Numbered from the stretch's first letter, positions 1-6,139 are shown. The stretch is DNA of 18,196 bases from an uncultured Candidatus Peregrinibacteria bacterium (GCA_913054215.1 CAJXJE010000003.1:1-18196); one strand, 5' to 3'. The notes: generated by a model from the letters alone, not told the origin. Numbers and translations are program-made.

Positions 1-929
1 AGCCTGGGAATTGGCAGACGGTTCTTCCTATCGATGAATGTCACCTTTATGATGAGCAGATTGGGCTGCTGCTACAGGATGTAAAACGCTTTATGCAGGA
101 CACCAATCTACCGGTGTATAATCCGAAGACCCATAAGGGAATGCTTCGCTCATTACTCCTTCGTCGCGGTGTGCATACGGGGGAACAGATGATTGCGTTT
201 GTGGTGAAGGCCAGAAAGAAAGAACTAGATCCTCTCTTCCAGCACTTCATGCGGTTTGGCGGTCGCAGTGGACTCGCATCACTTATGGTCATAGAAAATC
301 ACAGTGTGAATGATAAGCCTGAGGAGCCGAAAATGCATACGCTTGTGGGTCAGTCGTTTATTCGAGAGCGCCTCTTCGATTTGGAGTTTGAAATTTCTCC
401 GTTCTCTTTCTTCCAGACAAATACCCTTGGGGCCGAGAAGCTCTATCAGGCTATTGCTTTAGCTGCTGATCTGAAGCAGACGGATACGGTGCTGGATGCG
501 TACTGTGGCATGGGAACGATCGGACAGTATCTTGCGCGTTTCTGCGATAAGGTTGTGGGTATAGAAAGTCATCCTGCTGCCATAGAAGATGCACTCAAGA
601 GTGCTGGTAAAAACCGTATCGGCAATATCACCTTTTACAAAGGGCGCACAGAACAGGTGTTACATAATCAGGTGAAAGCAGGGGGGAAGCATTCGTTCAA
701 CGTGATCGTTGTAGATCCTCCACGAGCAGGACTTCATCCAAAGGCTCGAGAGGCGATCCTTGCACATAGGCCAGAGAAGATTGTCTATGTATCTTGTAAT
801 ATGGCGACCTGCGCTCGGGATATGGGAGACTTCCTGAAAGATGGATACGAATTGCGTTCAGTACAGCCTGTGGATCTCTTCCCACATACTGCACATATAG
901 AGACGGTGAGCGTCCTACAAAGGAAGTAA
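1..929 (+). CDS. 23S rRNA (uracil-C5)-methyltransferase, RlmD/TrmA family, 5' partial
   Basis: The reading frame is open from base 3, so the gene starts left of the window; an internal ATG at 93 is not the true start. The visible part is the core and catalytic C-terminus of an S-adenosylmethionine-dependent m5U methyltransferase of the RlmD/RumA/TrmA family. Seen in order: the ISPFSFFQTN segment, SAM motif I (DAYCGMGTIG, near base 495), the VVDPPRAGL motif (near 709), the nucleophile motif SCNMATCARD (near 793; the cysteine forms the covalent uracil adduct, and most relatives have Pro where Met stands) and the final HIETV with the general-base Glu. The N-terminal TRAM and Fe-S regions, which would separate RlmD from RlmC or TrmA, lie outside the window. 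The stop overlaps the rlmH start by one base (TAATG), so the two genes are probably one operon for rRNA modification. Confidence 0.9.
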   Translation, partial: PGNWQTVLPIDECHLYDEQIGLLLQDVKRFMQDTNLPVYNPKTHKGMLRSLLLRRGVHTGEQMIAFVVKARKKELDPLFQHFMRFGGRSGLASLMVIENHSVNDKPEEPKMHTLVGQSFIRERLFDLEFEISPFSFFQTNTLGAEKLYQAIALAADLKQTDTVLDAYCGMGTIGQYLARFCDKVVGIESHPAAIEDALKSAGKNRIGNITFYKGRTEQVLHNQVKAGGKHSFNVIVVDPPRAGLHPKAREAILAHRPEKIVYVSCNMATCARDMGDFLKDGYELRSVQPVDLFPHTAHIETVSVLQRK

Positions 930-1381
930 TGCGCAAGATCACCCTCCTCGCTGTAGGCTCCATGAAAACTTCTTGGGCCAAAGAGGGATGTCAGCAGTAT
1001 CTAGGTCGCGTATCTGTCGATCTAATTGAGGTACCAGCTTCAAAACAGAAGGATCCCGTGAAGCAATCAGAAGAGGAGTCTGCATCTTTGCTCAAACGAC
1101 TCGAAAAGCTCAAGGGATCTGTGTGGGTATTGGATGAAAGAGGAGAGGCTCTCAGCTCAGAAGTGTTCTCCAAAGCATTAGAGCAGATGGGAGACCGTGG
1201 AGAATCGGTCATATTTGTCCTGGGTGGTGCATTTGGACTTTCTGATGCTGTGCGAGCTCGAGCTGATCGTCTGATTCGATTGAGTGATATGGTTTTACCA
1301 CATGAACTGTGCCGTGTAGTCTTTTTAGAGCAGTTATACCGATCTGGACAGATTATAAAAGGAACAGGATATCATCATTAA
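929..1381 (+). CDS. rlmH: 23S rRNA pseudouridine-1915 N3-methyltransferase RlmH
   Basis: At 150 aa this is close to the usual ~155 aa of RlmH, the small SPOUT (alpha/beta-knot) enzyme that methylates N3 of pseudouridine 1915 in helix 69 of 23S rRNA as a dimer on the 70S ribosome. Seen: the strand VWVLDERGEALSS (residues 65-77), the SAM-binding knot loop GGAFGLSD (99-106), the LPHELCRVVFLEQLYR block (123-138) and the C-terminal YHH that in this family reaches into the active site. The ATG at 929 overlaps the upstream stop, and an AGGAAG Shine-Dalgarno at 921-926 lies just before it, so translation is coupled. Pairing with another 23S methyltransferase gene supports a ribosome-maturation operon. 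Confidence 0.95.
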   Translation: MRKITLLAVGSMKTSWAKEGCQQYLGRVSVDLIEVPASKQKDPVKQSEEESASLLKRLEKLKGSVWVLDERGEALSSEVFSKALEQMGDRGESVIFVLGGAFGLSDAVRARADRLIRLSDMVLPHELCRVVFLEQLYRSGQIIKGTGYHH

Positions 1382-1425
1382 ATCTATTGACCTTAGGGTG
1401 AATTGGCCTATCCTTTGCCCATCCT

Positions 1426-1446
1426 TCGAGAGGAAACCTCGATTTT
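1426..1446 (+). terminator. possible weak terminator after rlmH
   Basis: TCGAG (1426-1430) and CTCGA (1438-1442) can pair in a 5-bp stem with a 7-nt loop followed by TTTT. The stem is short and the T run brief, so this is only a candidate end for the rRNA-methyltransferase operon. No other clear terminator is visible in 1382-1499. Confidence 0.25.
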
Positions 1447-1464
1447 ACTAAAGAGAAACGCTTT

Positions 1465-1493
1465 GAGAAGGATTTGTACTTATTTTCCTTCTC
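1465..1493 (+). repeat. inverted repeat immediately before the zinc-ribbon start codon
   Basis: GAGAAGG (1465-1471) and CCTTCTC (1487-1493) are perfect 7-bp complements around a 15-nt loop, ending 6 nt before the ATG at 1500. The left arm is purine-rich and resembles a Shine-Dalgarno but is too far from the start as a linear sequence. Folding would bring it nearer the start or hide it. Function is inferred; it may be an operator or mRNA hairpin. Confidence 0.4.
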
Positions 1494-1499
1494 ATATCC

Positions 1500-1781
1500 A
1501 TGGCTGATCAGGATATAACTTGCCGCGATTGCGGTGCTACATTCGTCTTCACAGAAGGCGAACAGGAGTTTTATAACTCCAAGGATCTCAGCGCTCCTCA
1601 GCGTTGTAAGGACTGCCGTGCTGCTAAGAAAGCATCACGTATGGGCGGCCCACGCGAAATGCACGACGCTGTTTGTGCTAAGTGTGGACAAGACTGCCAG
1701 GTTCCATTCAAGCCTCGCAGTGAGGAAGAAGGTGGAAAGCCAGTTCTATGTCGCGATTGTTTCGCAGCTGAGCGCGGGTAA
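1500..1781 (+). CDS. small double zinc-ribbon protein
   Basis: This 93-aa protein has two four-cysteine zinc-binding units. The first uses CxxC at residues 8/11 and 36/39, matching the probable zinc-ribbon family often called zf-trcl. The second uses CAKCG (59/62, plus an extra Cys66), then QVPFKP, then PVLCRDCF (84/87), the common CxxC...PF.P...PV.C.dCf zinc-binding arrangement. The linker (40-58) is basic and polar, which suits nucleic-acid or ribosome contact, but no target can be named. Such proteins are frequent and mostly uncharacterised in Chloroflexi and Patescibacteria. The ATG at 1500 lacks a linear Shine-Dalgarno and follows an inverted repeat. The gene is probably monocistronic because a good hairpin terminator follows at 1804-1831. 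An overlapping frame at 1534-1854 is a shadow. Confidence 0.85.
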   Translation: MADQDITCRDCGATFVFTEGEQEFYNSKDLSAPQRCKDCRAAKKASRMGGPREMHDAVCAKCGQDCQVPFKPRSEEEGGKPVLCRDCFAAERG

Positions 1782-1803
1782 TTTACCTAGCACTTATAAG
1801 AAG

Positions 1804-1831
1804 AGGTCGGGTGAGAGCCTGGCCTTTTTTT
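1804..1831 (+). terminator. Rho-independent terminator of the zinc-ribbon gene
   Basis: AGGTCGGG (1804-1811) pairs with CCTGGCCT (1818-1825) in an 8-bp stem with two G-U pairs and a TGAGAG loop, followed directly by seven T (1825-1831). It begins 23 nt after the stop codon and ends just before the next gene's -10 box. Confidence 0.8.
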
Positions 1832-1835
1832 ATTC

Positions 1836-1844
1836 TGGTATACT
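1836..1844 (+). promoter_or_regulatory. extended -10 promoter of the MerT-like gene (leaderless)
   Basis: TGG followed by TATACT (1839-1844) forms an extended -10 box. The hexamer ends 6 nt before the ATG at 1851, so transcription would start at or within a base or two of the start codon. No clear -35 box is visible, as expected for an extended -10. Confidence 0.6.
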
Positions 1845-1850
1845 AAAGCT

Positions 1851-2216
1851 ATGAAGTTCAAGGAAATCCTCAAACTTACGTGGCTGCCCGTCGTTGGAGC
1901 ATCGCTCTGTTGCTTAAGCTCTATCGTTATCGTCTTGTTTGGACTTGGCACTGTGTCTTTTGGTGCGTCTTTGGCCGATACATTGTATGGAGGCAACAAG
2001 TGGCTGTTTCGGGGGTTTGGTGTCGTACTTCTGATGTTGAGCATTTTCTTTTATTACCGAGGCAAAGGAGTATGCACGCTCGACCAGGCAAAGAAGCGGC
2101 GCAATGAAATCATCAATACGATTCTCATTTCTCTGATCGTAGGTGCACTTGGATACATCTTTTTCTTGTACGTTGTCGTGCACTATGCAGGGGTTTGGTT
2201 GGGGTTGTGGGCTTAG
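1851..2216 (+). CDS. small MerT-like integral membrane protein
   Basis: This 121-aa protein has three likely membrane helices: residues ~12-38, ~51-68 and ~90-116. The first carries a vicinal cysteine pair in GASLCCLSS (Cys20-Cys21). A single further cysteine sits in the loop after helix two (KGVCTLDQAKKRRN, Cys75), beside a basic stretch. This layout matches MerT-type mercuric-ion transport proteins, in which a CC pair in helix one passes metal to a loop cysteine, and the overall length agrees. No mer operon genes (merR, merP, merA) are nearby, so the substrate may be another soft metal or the role may be redox. The start ATG is set by the TATACT box 6 nt upstream; the gene appears to be transcribed alone. 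Confidence 0.6.
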   Translation: MKFKEILKLTWLPVVGASLCCLSSIVIVLFGLGTVSFGASLADTLYGGNKWLFRGFGVVLLMLSIFFYYRGKGVCTLDQAKKRRNEIINTILISLIVGALGYIFFLYVVVHYAGVWLGLWA

Positions 2217-2235
2217 GAGTATTATTACTTTCTCC

Positions 2236-2263
2236 TTGCAGCCTTCTTTGTGATAAGTAGACT
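2236..2263 (+). promoter_or_regulatory. promoter of the isochorismatase-like gene (leaderless)
   Basis: TTGCAG (2236-2241), a 16-bp spacer and TAGACT (2258-2263) resemble a housekeeping promoter. The -10 ends 8 nt before the ATG at 2272, predicting a leader of 0-2 nt. No Shine-Dalgarno is present. Confidence 0.5.
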
Positions 2264-2271
2264 AATGTCTT

Positions 2272-2991
2272 ATGTCTTCTGAATCCTCACTAGTCTTGCC
2301 GAGAGATAGAACAGTGCACATCGCAGTGGATCCTTTGCGCTATTTTTGTGGGGAAGATGGGGAGTGGGCTGAGCATCCTGATGTAGGAGTAAATCATATG
2401 AAACAGTTGATAGCACATCCGGCTATTGCCGAAGCAAATATTCGGAGATGGAATGGGCACATCAAACAACTCATTGTGCAGTCTCTCTATTACCCTGGGC
2501 AATGGATGATTAAGACACCCAATATGCCAACGATGTGCGCAGAGATTGATGATCCTCAAAGAGAAATATTACTTCCCCATGAAGTAATTGCTATGGCAGA
2601 CGTTGTTTCTAAAAATCAGAACTCGGTGTTTACTTCACCAGAAATTTTGGAGCACTTGCAACAGGCCTTTTCTGATTTTCAGATCCCAGAAGAAGCTTTG
2701 GAGCAGGCTATGGAAGAAGCAGCTGCTGGAAAGAGAGATGAAGACACCGTAGTCAATATTATCTTGCATGGCGTTACGGGTACTTCGTGTATTTCTGAGA
2801 GTGCATGTGCAGCATTTTCCCCCTTGTTTCACGATCTCCGATTAAACTTTCGGCTTGTCATAGCCGAAGACAGTATAGCCTCACGCGATTCCAGTAGTGC
2901 AAAACATCAAGCAATTGTTACTAATTTTGCAGACGAAGAAAATCTTGGGATAGTCGTTGTCCCGGAGGCAAAGGATATTTCTTTTAGATAA
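2272..2991 (+). CDS. divergent isochorismatase-like cysteine hydrolase
   Basis: This 239-aa protein fits the isochorismatase-like (nicotinamidase/N-carbamoylsarcosine amidase) fold. The three catalytic positions of that family are visible: Asp20 in HIAVDPLRYF, Lys114 in VVSKNQNSVFTS (the family's K-x-x-x-S-x-F region) and Cys173 in HGVTGTSCISESA, where the family has G-V-x-T-x-x-C-V. A later IAEDSIASRD (197-206) matches the family's D-A-c block, followed by a helix with KHQAI. An acidic helical insert (residues ~132-158) lies between Lys114 and Cys173. The substrate cannot be predicted. Nicotinamidase would require metal-binding Asp/His residues near residue 60, where NGH (61-63) is the only hint. 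The N-terminus beginning MSSESS is set by the promoter just upstream. It is convergent with the next gene, 37 bp away. Confidence 0.55.
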   Translation: MSSESSLVLPRDRTVHIAVDPLRYFCGEDGEWAEHPDVGVNHMKQLIAHPAIAEANIRRWNGHIKQLIVQSLYYPGQWMIKTPNMPTMCAEIDDPQREILLPHEVIAMADVVSKNQNSVFTSPEILEHLQQAFSDFQIPEEALEQAMEEAAAGKRDEDTVVNIILHGVTGTSCISESACAAFSPLFHDLRLNFRLVIAEDSIASRDSSSAKHQAIVTNFADEENLGIVVVPEAKDISFR

Positions 2992-2996
2992 TCCTT

Positions 2997-3013
2997 AGTA
3001 CCAGAAATGGAGA
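2997..3013 (+). repeat. 17-bp exact repeat, copy 1
   Basis: TAGTACCAGAAATGGAG here, in the 37-bp space between two convergent genes, recurs exactly at 6123-6139 in the same orientation. The second copy overlaps the start of a gene-end fragment. A chance 17-base match in a window of this size is unlikely but not excluded. Confidence 0.5.
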
Positions 3014-3028
3014 GGATAGTATCCGCTC

Positions 3029-3592
3029 TTACGATGTAATCGAGTCGATGATTTCGCCTGCACCATCGATGCTTTTCTTGAGGGAATCTGTTACAGCATC
3101 TAGTGCTGTGTCTCCAATTCCTTTTGCAGCGTCAACAGCAGCGAGTACGGCTTCCTTAGTGGCGCCAATAGCGTCTCCACCTACATTGGAAACTGCATCT
3201 ACTGCACCTTCGACAGCAAGAACCGCCACATCACCAACATCTTCACCGAGTTCTGCAGCACTTGTAATGACTTGTGATACGGCACCTGTTACAGCAGTAT
3301 CTTGCTTGCCACCGGATGTCATAAATCCTTCTACTGTTCCACCGACAATATTCTTTGCTGTGGCGATGACTGTTGTGCCAACTTCCACAACACCATCGAT
3401 AGATCCTTTTACTATTGATGCTGGTACTTCGATGCCTTGTGTTACAAATTCACCTGTCTCTTTAAGCGTAGAGACCACGATATCTTTTACAGAACCAAGC
3501 ACTGCACCGCCAATGTCACTGACACCTTCAAGGGCTGCTGTTAAGCCACCTTTTACACCACTAACAAGATTTGAAACGAGGGGAATAGCCAT
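3029..3592 (-). CDS. low-complexity amphipathic helical protein of unknown function
   Basis: I do not recognise a family. The 187-aa product is built almost entirely from Gly, Ala, Val, Ile, Ser, Thr, Asp, Glu and Lys. It has no Cys, Trp or Tyr, and it repeats short blocks such as GAVLGSVKDIV, GVVEVGTTVI, GAVDAVSNVG and GIGDTALDAV every 10-12 residues. Such 11-residue periodicity with small apolar faces is typical of amphipathic helices that lie on membranes or of LEA/apolipoprotein-like proteins; that role is inference. There is no signal peptide or true membrane segment. The opposite strand is also open for 184 codons (3048-3602) but gives a Ser/Thr/Pro-rich product expected from the mirror of this sequence. 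It is convergent with the upstream plus-strand gene. Confidence 0.6.
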   Translation of the reverse strand: MAIPLVSNLVSGVKGGLTAALEGVSDIGGAVLGSVKDIVVSTLKETGEFVTQGIEVPASIVKGSIDGVVEVGTTVIATAKNIVGGTVEGFMTSGGKQDTAVTGAVSQVITSAAELGEDVGDVAVLAVEGAVDAVSNVGGDAIGATKEAVLAAVDAAKGIGDTALDAVTDSLKKSIDGAGEIIDSITS

Positions 3593-3696
3593 GAGAATCT
3601 AGGGGGAAGAATTGAATTGCTTCTACTCTACTACAAAGAAAGTGTACCAGGATACAGAGTACGTATTTGGGTAGTGGTTTTTTGTATGAGAGCTAG
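3593..3696. other. gene-free spacer upstream of the helical protein
   Basis: No coding frame or RNA gene is apparent. It should hold the minus-strand promoter of the gene ending its 5' side at 3592, but I see no convincing -35/-10 pair. Confidence 0.4.
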
Positions 3697-3792
3697 TTGG
3701 AGAGAATTGCTGCAGCAATGGAGGAGAAGCTCTTAGCTGCAGACGATACACTGGTACGGCCAATGGCTCCTACTTCTGTTGTTGCTACCTAG
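3697..3792 (+). pseudogene. gene-end fragment A (related to fragment B at 6134-6229)
   Basis: A TAG stop at 3694-3696 leaves a 31-codon frame ending at TAG 3790-3792. Its protein (A-A-A-M-E-E-K-L-L-A-A-D-D-T-L-V-R-P-M-A-P) matches the end of the frame at 6134-6229 (A-G-A-M-E-E-K-L-L-V-A-E-D-A-V-V-R-S-M-T-P). Differences fall mainly at third codon positions, showing that both descend from a coding sequence read on the plus strand. No start codon context or promoter exists, so this is most likely a decayed 3' end. Function is unknown. Confidence 0.45.
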
Positions 3793-3916
3793 AGGGATTG
3801 GAACTGCTCAGAAAGGCACAGCTGGGAAAAGTCTTTCCTTAGGAACTATGTCTTGGATGTATATGCTAGGACCTGTAGCTGGAGGAATTGTTGGAGCTCA
3901 AGTTTATAACTATTGA
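3788..3916 (+). pseudogene. C-terminal remnant of an aquaporin (MIP)-like gene
   Basis: Read from 3788, the frame encodes 42 residues ending at TGA 3914-3916. The end, S-W-M-Y-M-L-G-P-V-A-G-G-I-V-G-A-Q-V-Y-N-Y, resembles the last membrane helix of aquaporins, whose pattern is W-x-x-x-x-x-P-I-x-G-G-I-x-G-x-x-x-Y. The preceding RGIGTAQKGTAGKSLSL could be the degraded NPAR loop region. It overlaps fragment A's stop in a different frame, so a frameshift may join the two. The stop sits inside a good hairpin terminator, as for a once-functional plus-strand gene. The rest of the aquaporin is absent. Confidence 0.4.
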
Positions 3917-3935
3917 GCTCTCTCTTTTAATTTTG
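3894..3935 (+). terminator. hairpin terminator at the end of the aquaporin-like remnant
   Basis: GAGCTCAA (3894-3901) and TTGAGCTC (3913-3920) form a perfect 8-bp stem with an 11-nt loop, followed on the plus strand by the T-rich tail TCTCTTTTAATTTT. It also lies just beyond the stop of the minus-strand CYTH-NDT gene, but there the tail after the stem is not T-rich. Confidence 0.65.
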
Positions 3936-5426
3936 ATTTAATTTAATTTGTAAATTATCTTCCTCTTTCGAAGCCTGTAATAAATCATCTATAGTAGCTT
4001 TAACTAAAGCTTCGACGGCTTCTTTATCAAAGCTACCATCCTCTTTTTTATAGATACGTTTAATAAAATCTATAATTGTAGGAGTAATACTTTGTTTTCT
4101 TAAACGATCGTCATGTTTGCTTATCTCAAAGGCAATAATAGAAGCAACTAAAACTCTAGTTTCTGGTGGCGCTAAATCATCTGCAACGCTTTCTATTGGT
4201 CCAGATAAATAAGCTTTTTTATCTTCAAACAAGGCAAAAGCTAATTCTTGCGCACTACTTTTACCTAATCTTTTATCAGGTGCAACAACTAATACTGCAT
4301 CTGATTTTCTGATCCATTCTAAATAGTTTTTTTCTGCTTCCTCAAGTGGTATTGATTCTTCTGCCTGTATTCTAAAAGCTGCATCATTATGGTCTGTAGT
4401 TCTACTTCCTTGCCTTCGTGCAATATCTAAAGTAGTAATTGGTGGATAAATACCTCGACTTCTACGCTCTAAATCTTGGGCTATTCTTCTAAATTGTGGT
4501 AGAAATCTTTTAAAGCTACCCAAAAGTACAAAAGTTTTATCTTTTGTCTCATTTTCAATGACTTTTAAATTTTCTCCTAAAACTGTACCTTGATAAAATC
4601 TTTCAACATCAGATCTCACTTCAGAAATAATTGCTTTTAATTCTGGATCTAATACTTCTATATCATTAACATCATTAATCCCTACTAATTTTTTCACTTT
4701 GAAATTTGGATTATCTGTAACATCAACTGCAAACCAATCTGGTAAATTAGATTTTGTATCCTCTATTTCTTGATCTGTCTTAACTTCTACTTCGGCTAGA
4801 CCCATATATGCTAAATCAGGAAAAAAATCTAACTCAGCTATTGTAGTTTTTGATGGGTCATTAGGATGTGGGATTGTGATGTCATACCACATTTTCTCCA
4901 CCTTATTATCGGCTTCAGTCCATCCAGTTGTTAATGAGGATTCTAGTAAATCTACTACTACATCACAAACATCTAAATCTGTTGTTATTGGTGTTTCTAT
5001 ATTTGGTCTTGAAGTACCACCTGTATTGGATTCTCCTTTGATTGTAATTTGAAATGAATCAGGGGTTCGTACTCTACCTTTTGTAGCAATATCTGAATCA
5101 AAATTATGATTTACTGGTGCTTGGAATTCTTCTCTCTGAAGAATTCTAATTTCAGCAATGTTATCTATATCCGAAAAATGACGTTTATCTTGAGAACTTA
5201 ATCCTATTTCTGAATGCTTCTGAATTATCTCTAGGGAAATTCTTTGATTCTCTTCATTAACTGGAAGATATAGTTGAGTTATTCTGCCTTTTCTTAGTAT
5301 GTCTTTATGGTCATGCCCATGCTCTAAAGCTGTTGATAAATCTTCGGGGAATTTATTTGGATCAACTAAATATTTTACTTCTATTTCAGATTGTAATGTT
5401 TCTCGAGATGGTTGTAATTCTTCCAT
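3927..5426 (-). CDS. CYTH domain fused to a nucleoside 2-deoxyribosyltransferase-like domain
   Basis: 499 aa. Residues ~12-250 look like a CYTH (triphosphate tunnel) domain: the signature ExExK is E14-I-E16-V-K18, followed by IRI (R94), ITIKGE (K130), AELDF (E198, D200) and GLAEVEVKT (E212, E214, K216). These are the paired acidic and basic positions that bind metal and triphosphate in class IV adenylyl cyclases and triphosphatases. Residues ~296-435 resemble the nucleoside 2-deoxyribosyltransferase fold: FVLLGSF, SDAVLVVAPD (375-384), and KSSAQELAFAL with Glu394 at the expected nucleophile, then KKAYLSGPI. Reaction is unknown; acting on a nucleotide is inference. The gene is visibly much richer in A and T than its neighbours and uses A/T-ending codons, which suggests recent transfer. 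It stands alone in a decayed region between related fragments A and B. Confidence 0.6.
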   Translation of the reverse strand: MEELQPSRETLQSEIEVKYLVDPNKFPEDLSTALEHGHDHKDILRKGRITQLYLPVNEENQRISLEIIQKHSEIGLSSQDKRHFSDIDNIAEIRILQREEFQAPVNHNFDSDIATKGRVRTPDSFQITIKGESNTGGTSRPNIETPITTDLDVCDVVVDLLESSLTTGWTEADNKVEKMWYDITIPHPNDPSKTTIAELDFFPDLAYMGLAEVEVKTDQEIEDTKSNLPDWFAVDVTDNPNFKVKKLVGINDVNDIEVLDPELKAIISEVRSDVERFYQGTVLGENLKVIENETKDKTFVLLGSFKRFLPQFRRIAQDLERRSRGIYPPITTLDIARRQGSRTTDHNDAAFRIQAEESIPLEEAEKNYLEWIRKSDAVLVVAPDKRLGKSSAQELAFALFEDKKAYLSGPIESVADDLAPPETRVLVASIIAFEISKHDDRLRKQSITPTIIDFIKRIYKKEDGSFDKEAVEALVKATIDDLLQASKEEDNLQIKLNQN

Positions 5427-5437
5427 GTTTAAATTTA

Positions 5438-5465
5438 ATTAAAGGGAAGGAGCTTACATAGTAAA
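5438..5465 (-). promoter_or_regulatory. possible promoter of the CYTH-NDT gene
   Basis: On the minus strand, TTTACT (5465-5460), a 16-bp spacer and TTTAAT (5443-5438) precede the ATG at 5426. The predicted start of transcription is within about 5-6 nt of the start codon, and no Shine-Dalgarno is visible. The -35 overlaps the inverted repeat at 5454-5478. Confidence 0.4.
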
Positions 5466-5478
5466 GAGGTCTATGTAA
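5454..5478. repeat. inverted repeat (candidate operator) before the CYTH-NDT gene
   Basis: TTACATAG (5454-5461) and CTATGTAA (5471-5478) are perfect 8-bp complements around a 9-nt centre, and flanking C/G bases nearly extend the arms. It overlaps the putative -35 box, the position expected for a repressor site. A binding protein is not identifiable in the window. Confidence 0.45.
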
Positions 5479-5525
5479 AGCCATTTATTTGATGATTGCC
5501 GATCCTAAACAAATATTATTATCAT

Positions 5526-5558
5526 ACGAATGCAGCAAATTGACCGGCTGCAATTCGT
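5526..5558. repeat. hairpin-forming inverted repeat
   Basis: ACGAATGCAGC (5526-5536) pairs with GCTGCAATTCGT (5547-5558): 11 bp with one bulged base and a 10-nt loop. No T run follows on either strand, so it is not a standard terminator. It lies in the non-coding stretch between the CYTH-NDT gene and the KTSC frame. Confidence 0.4.
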
Positions 5559-5677
5559 TTGGACTTGGAGTTCTGTAAATTCCAACAGTTCGTGTTCCGA
5601 GTTCTGTTTTTGTTCATTAATGTAACAGCTTGCAATATGGCATATTCATGGAGCAGTACTGTTTTGATAAATAATCG

Positions 5678-5884
5678 CTATGCCCCGCACGCATCTGCTA
5701 TAGTGGTGTATCCCTTCCTGCAATCATATCGCCCCTTAATGATTCGGTTGTATGTTTTGCCGTAGGAATCAGCTCTTCTGAAGTTGTTCCAAGTTGAAGA
5801 GGGCAGATCACAATAGTGATAGTTCGTTCCACTCAGGTTAATAACCATGTATTGGTTGCTACTGTCGTACCAAGCTTCACCCAC
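5678..5884 (-). CDS. small KTSC-domain protein, possibly a remnant
   Basis: The minus-strand frame gives 68 residues from a GTG at 5884. Residues ~6-56 (YDSSNQYMVINLSGTNYHYC, then LPSSTWNNFRRADSYGKTYNRIIKGRYDC) match the KTSC domain. That small domain pattern is Y-D...L-x-V-x-F-x-x-G-x-x-Y-x-Y...V-P...A-x-S-x-G-x-x-F-N-x-x-I-x-x-x-Y, named from its lysyl-tRNA-synthetase-associated occurrences and conserved Lys/Cys positions. In-frame stops lie just upstream, there is no ATG, and the first strand of the domain looks short, so this may be a truncated gene. The protein also lacks a clear promoter or ribosome binding site. Function of KTSC is poorly known; I claim only the domain match. Confidence 0.45.
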   Translation of the reverse strand: MGEAWYDSSNQYMVINLSGTNYHYCDLPSSTWNNFRRADSYGKTYNRIIKGRYDCRKGYTTIADACGA

Positions 5885-6133
5885 ATCACTGAGCTTCTAA
5901 AGCTCCTACGAGGGTTTCTTACATCTATATCGAACACATGGGTAAATGGGAGTTCCGAGCACAAAAGGAAGCTTCAAAAACTTGTAGTGCCCAACGGTTT
6001 ACGTATAGAAAACGACTATTCATTTCAGATGGTAGATTTGCCCCCACTGTTGCGACTTACGAGCAATCGCTCACCTTCCAATTCAAATGTGGTAGACCGA
6101 ATGAGAATAACTTGGAACACCCTAGTACCAGAA
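5885..6133. other. non-coding or decayed stretch of the island
   Basis: Open frames exist on both strands (plus 5816-6229 and 5938-6180, and shorter minus frames), but none has a start context, a recognisable domain or consistent coding bias except the 3' end at 6134-6229. I read it as degraded gene material. Confidence 0.4.
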
Positions 6134-6139
6134 ATGGAG
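6123..6139 (+). repeat. 17-bp exact repeat, copy 2
   Basis: Identical to 2997-3013 (TAGTACCAGAAATGGAG), same orientation, 3.1 kb away. It lies at the left edge of fragment B. Confidence 0.5.

Noticed and set aside
3048..3602. Long plus-strand frame (184 codons) opposite the helical protein gene
   Set aside because: Its Ser/Thr/Pro-rich product is what the reverse complement of an Ala/Gly/Val-rich repetitive gene gives; it has no promoter or ribosome site, and its end runs past the minus-strand start.
5559..5765. Plus-strand 68-codon frame
   Set aside because: No domain, start context or bias; it overlaps the better-supported KTSC frame on the minus strand.
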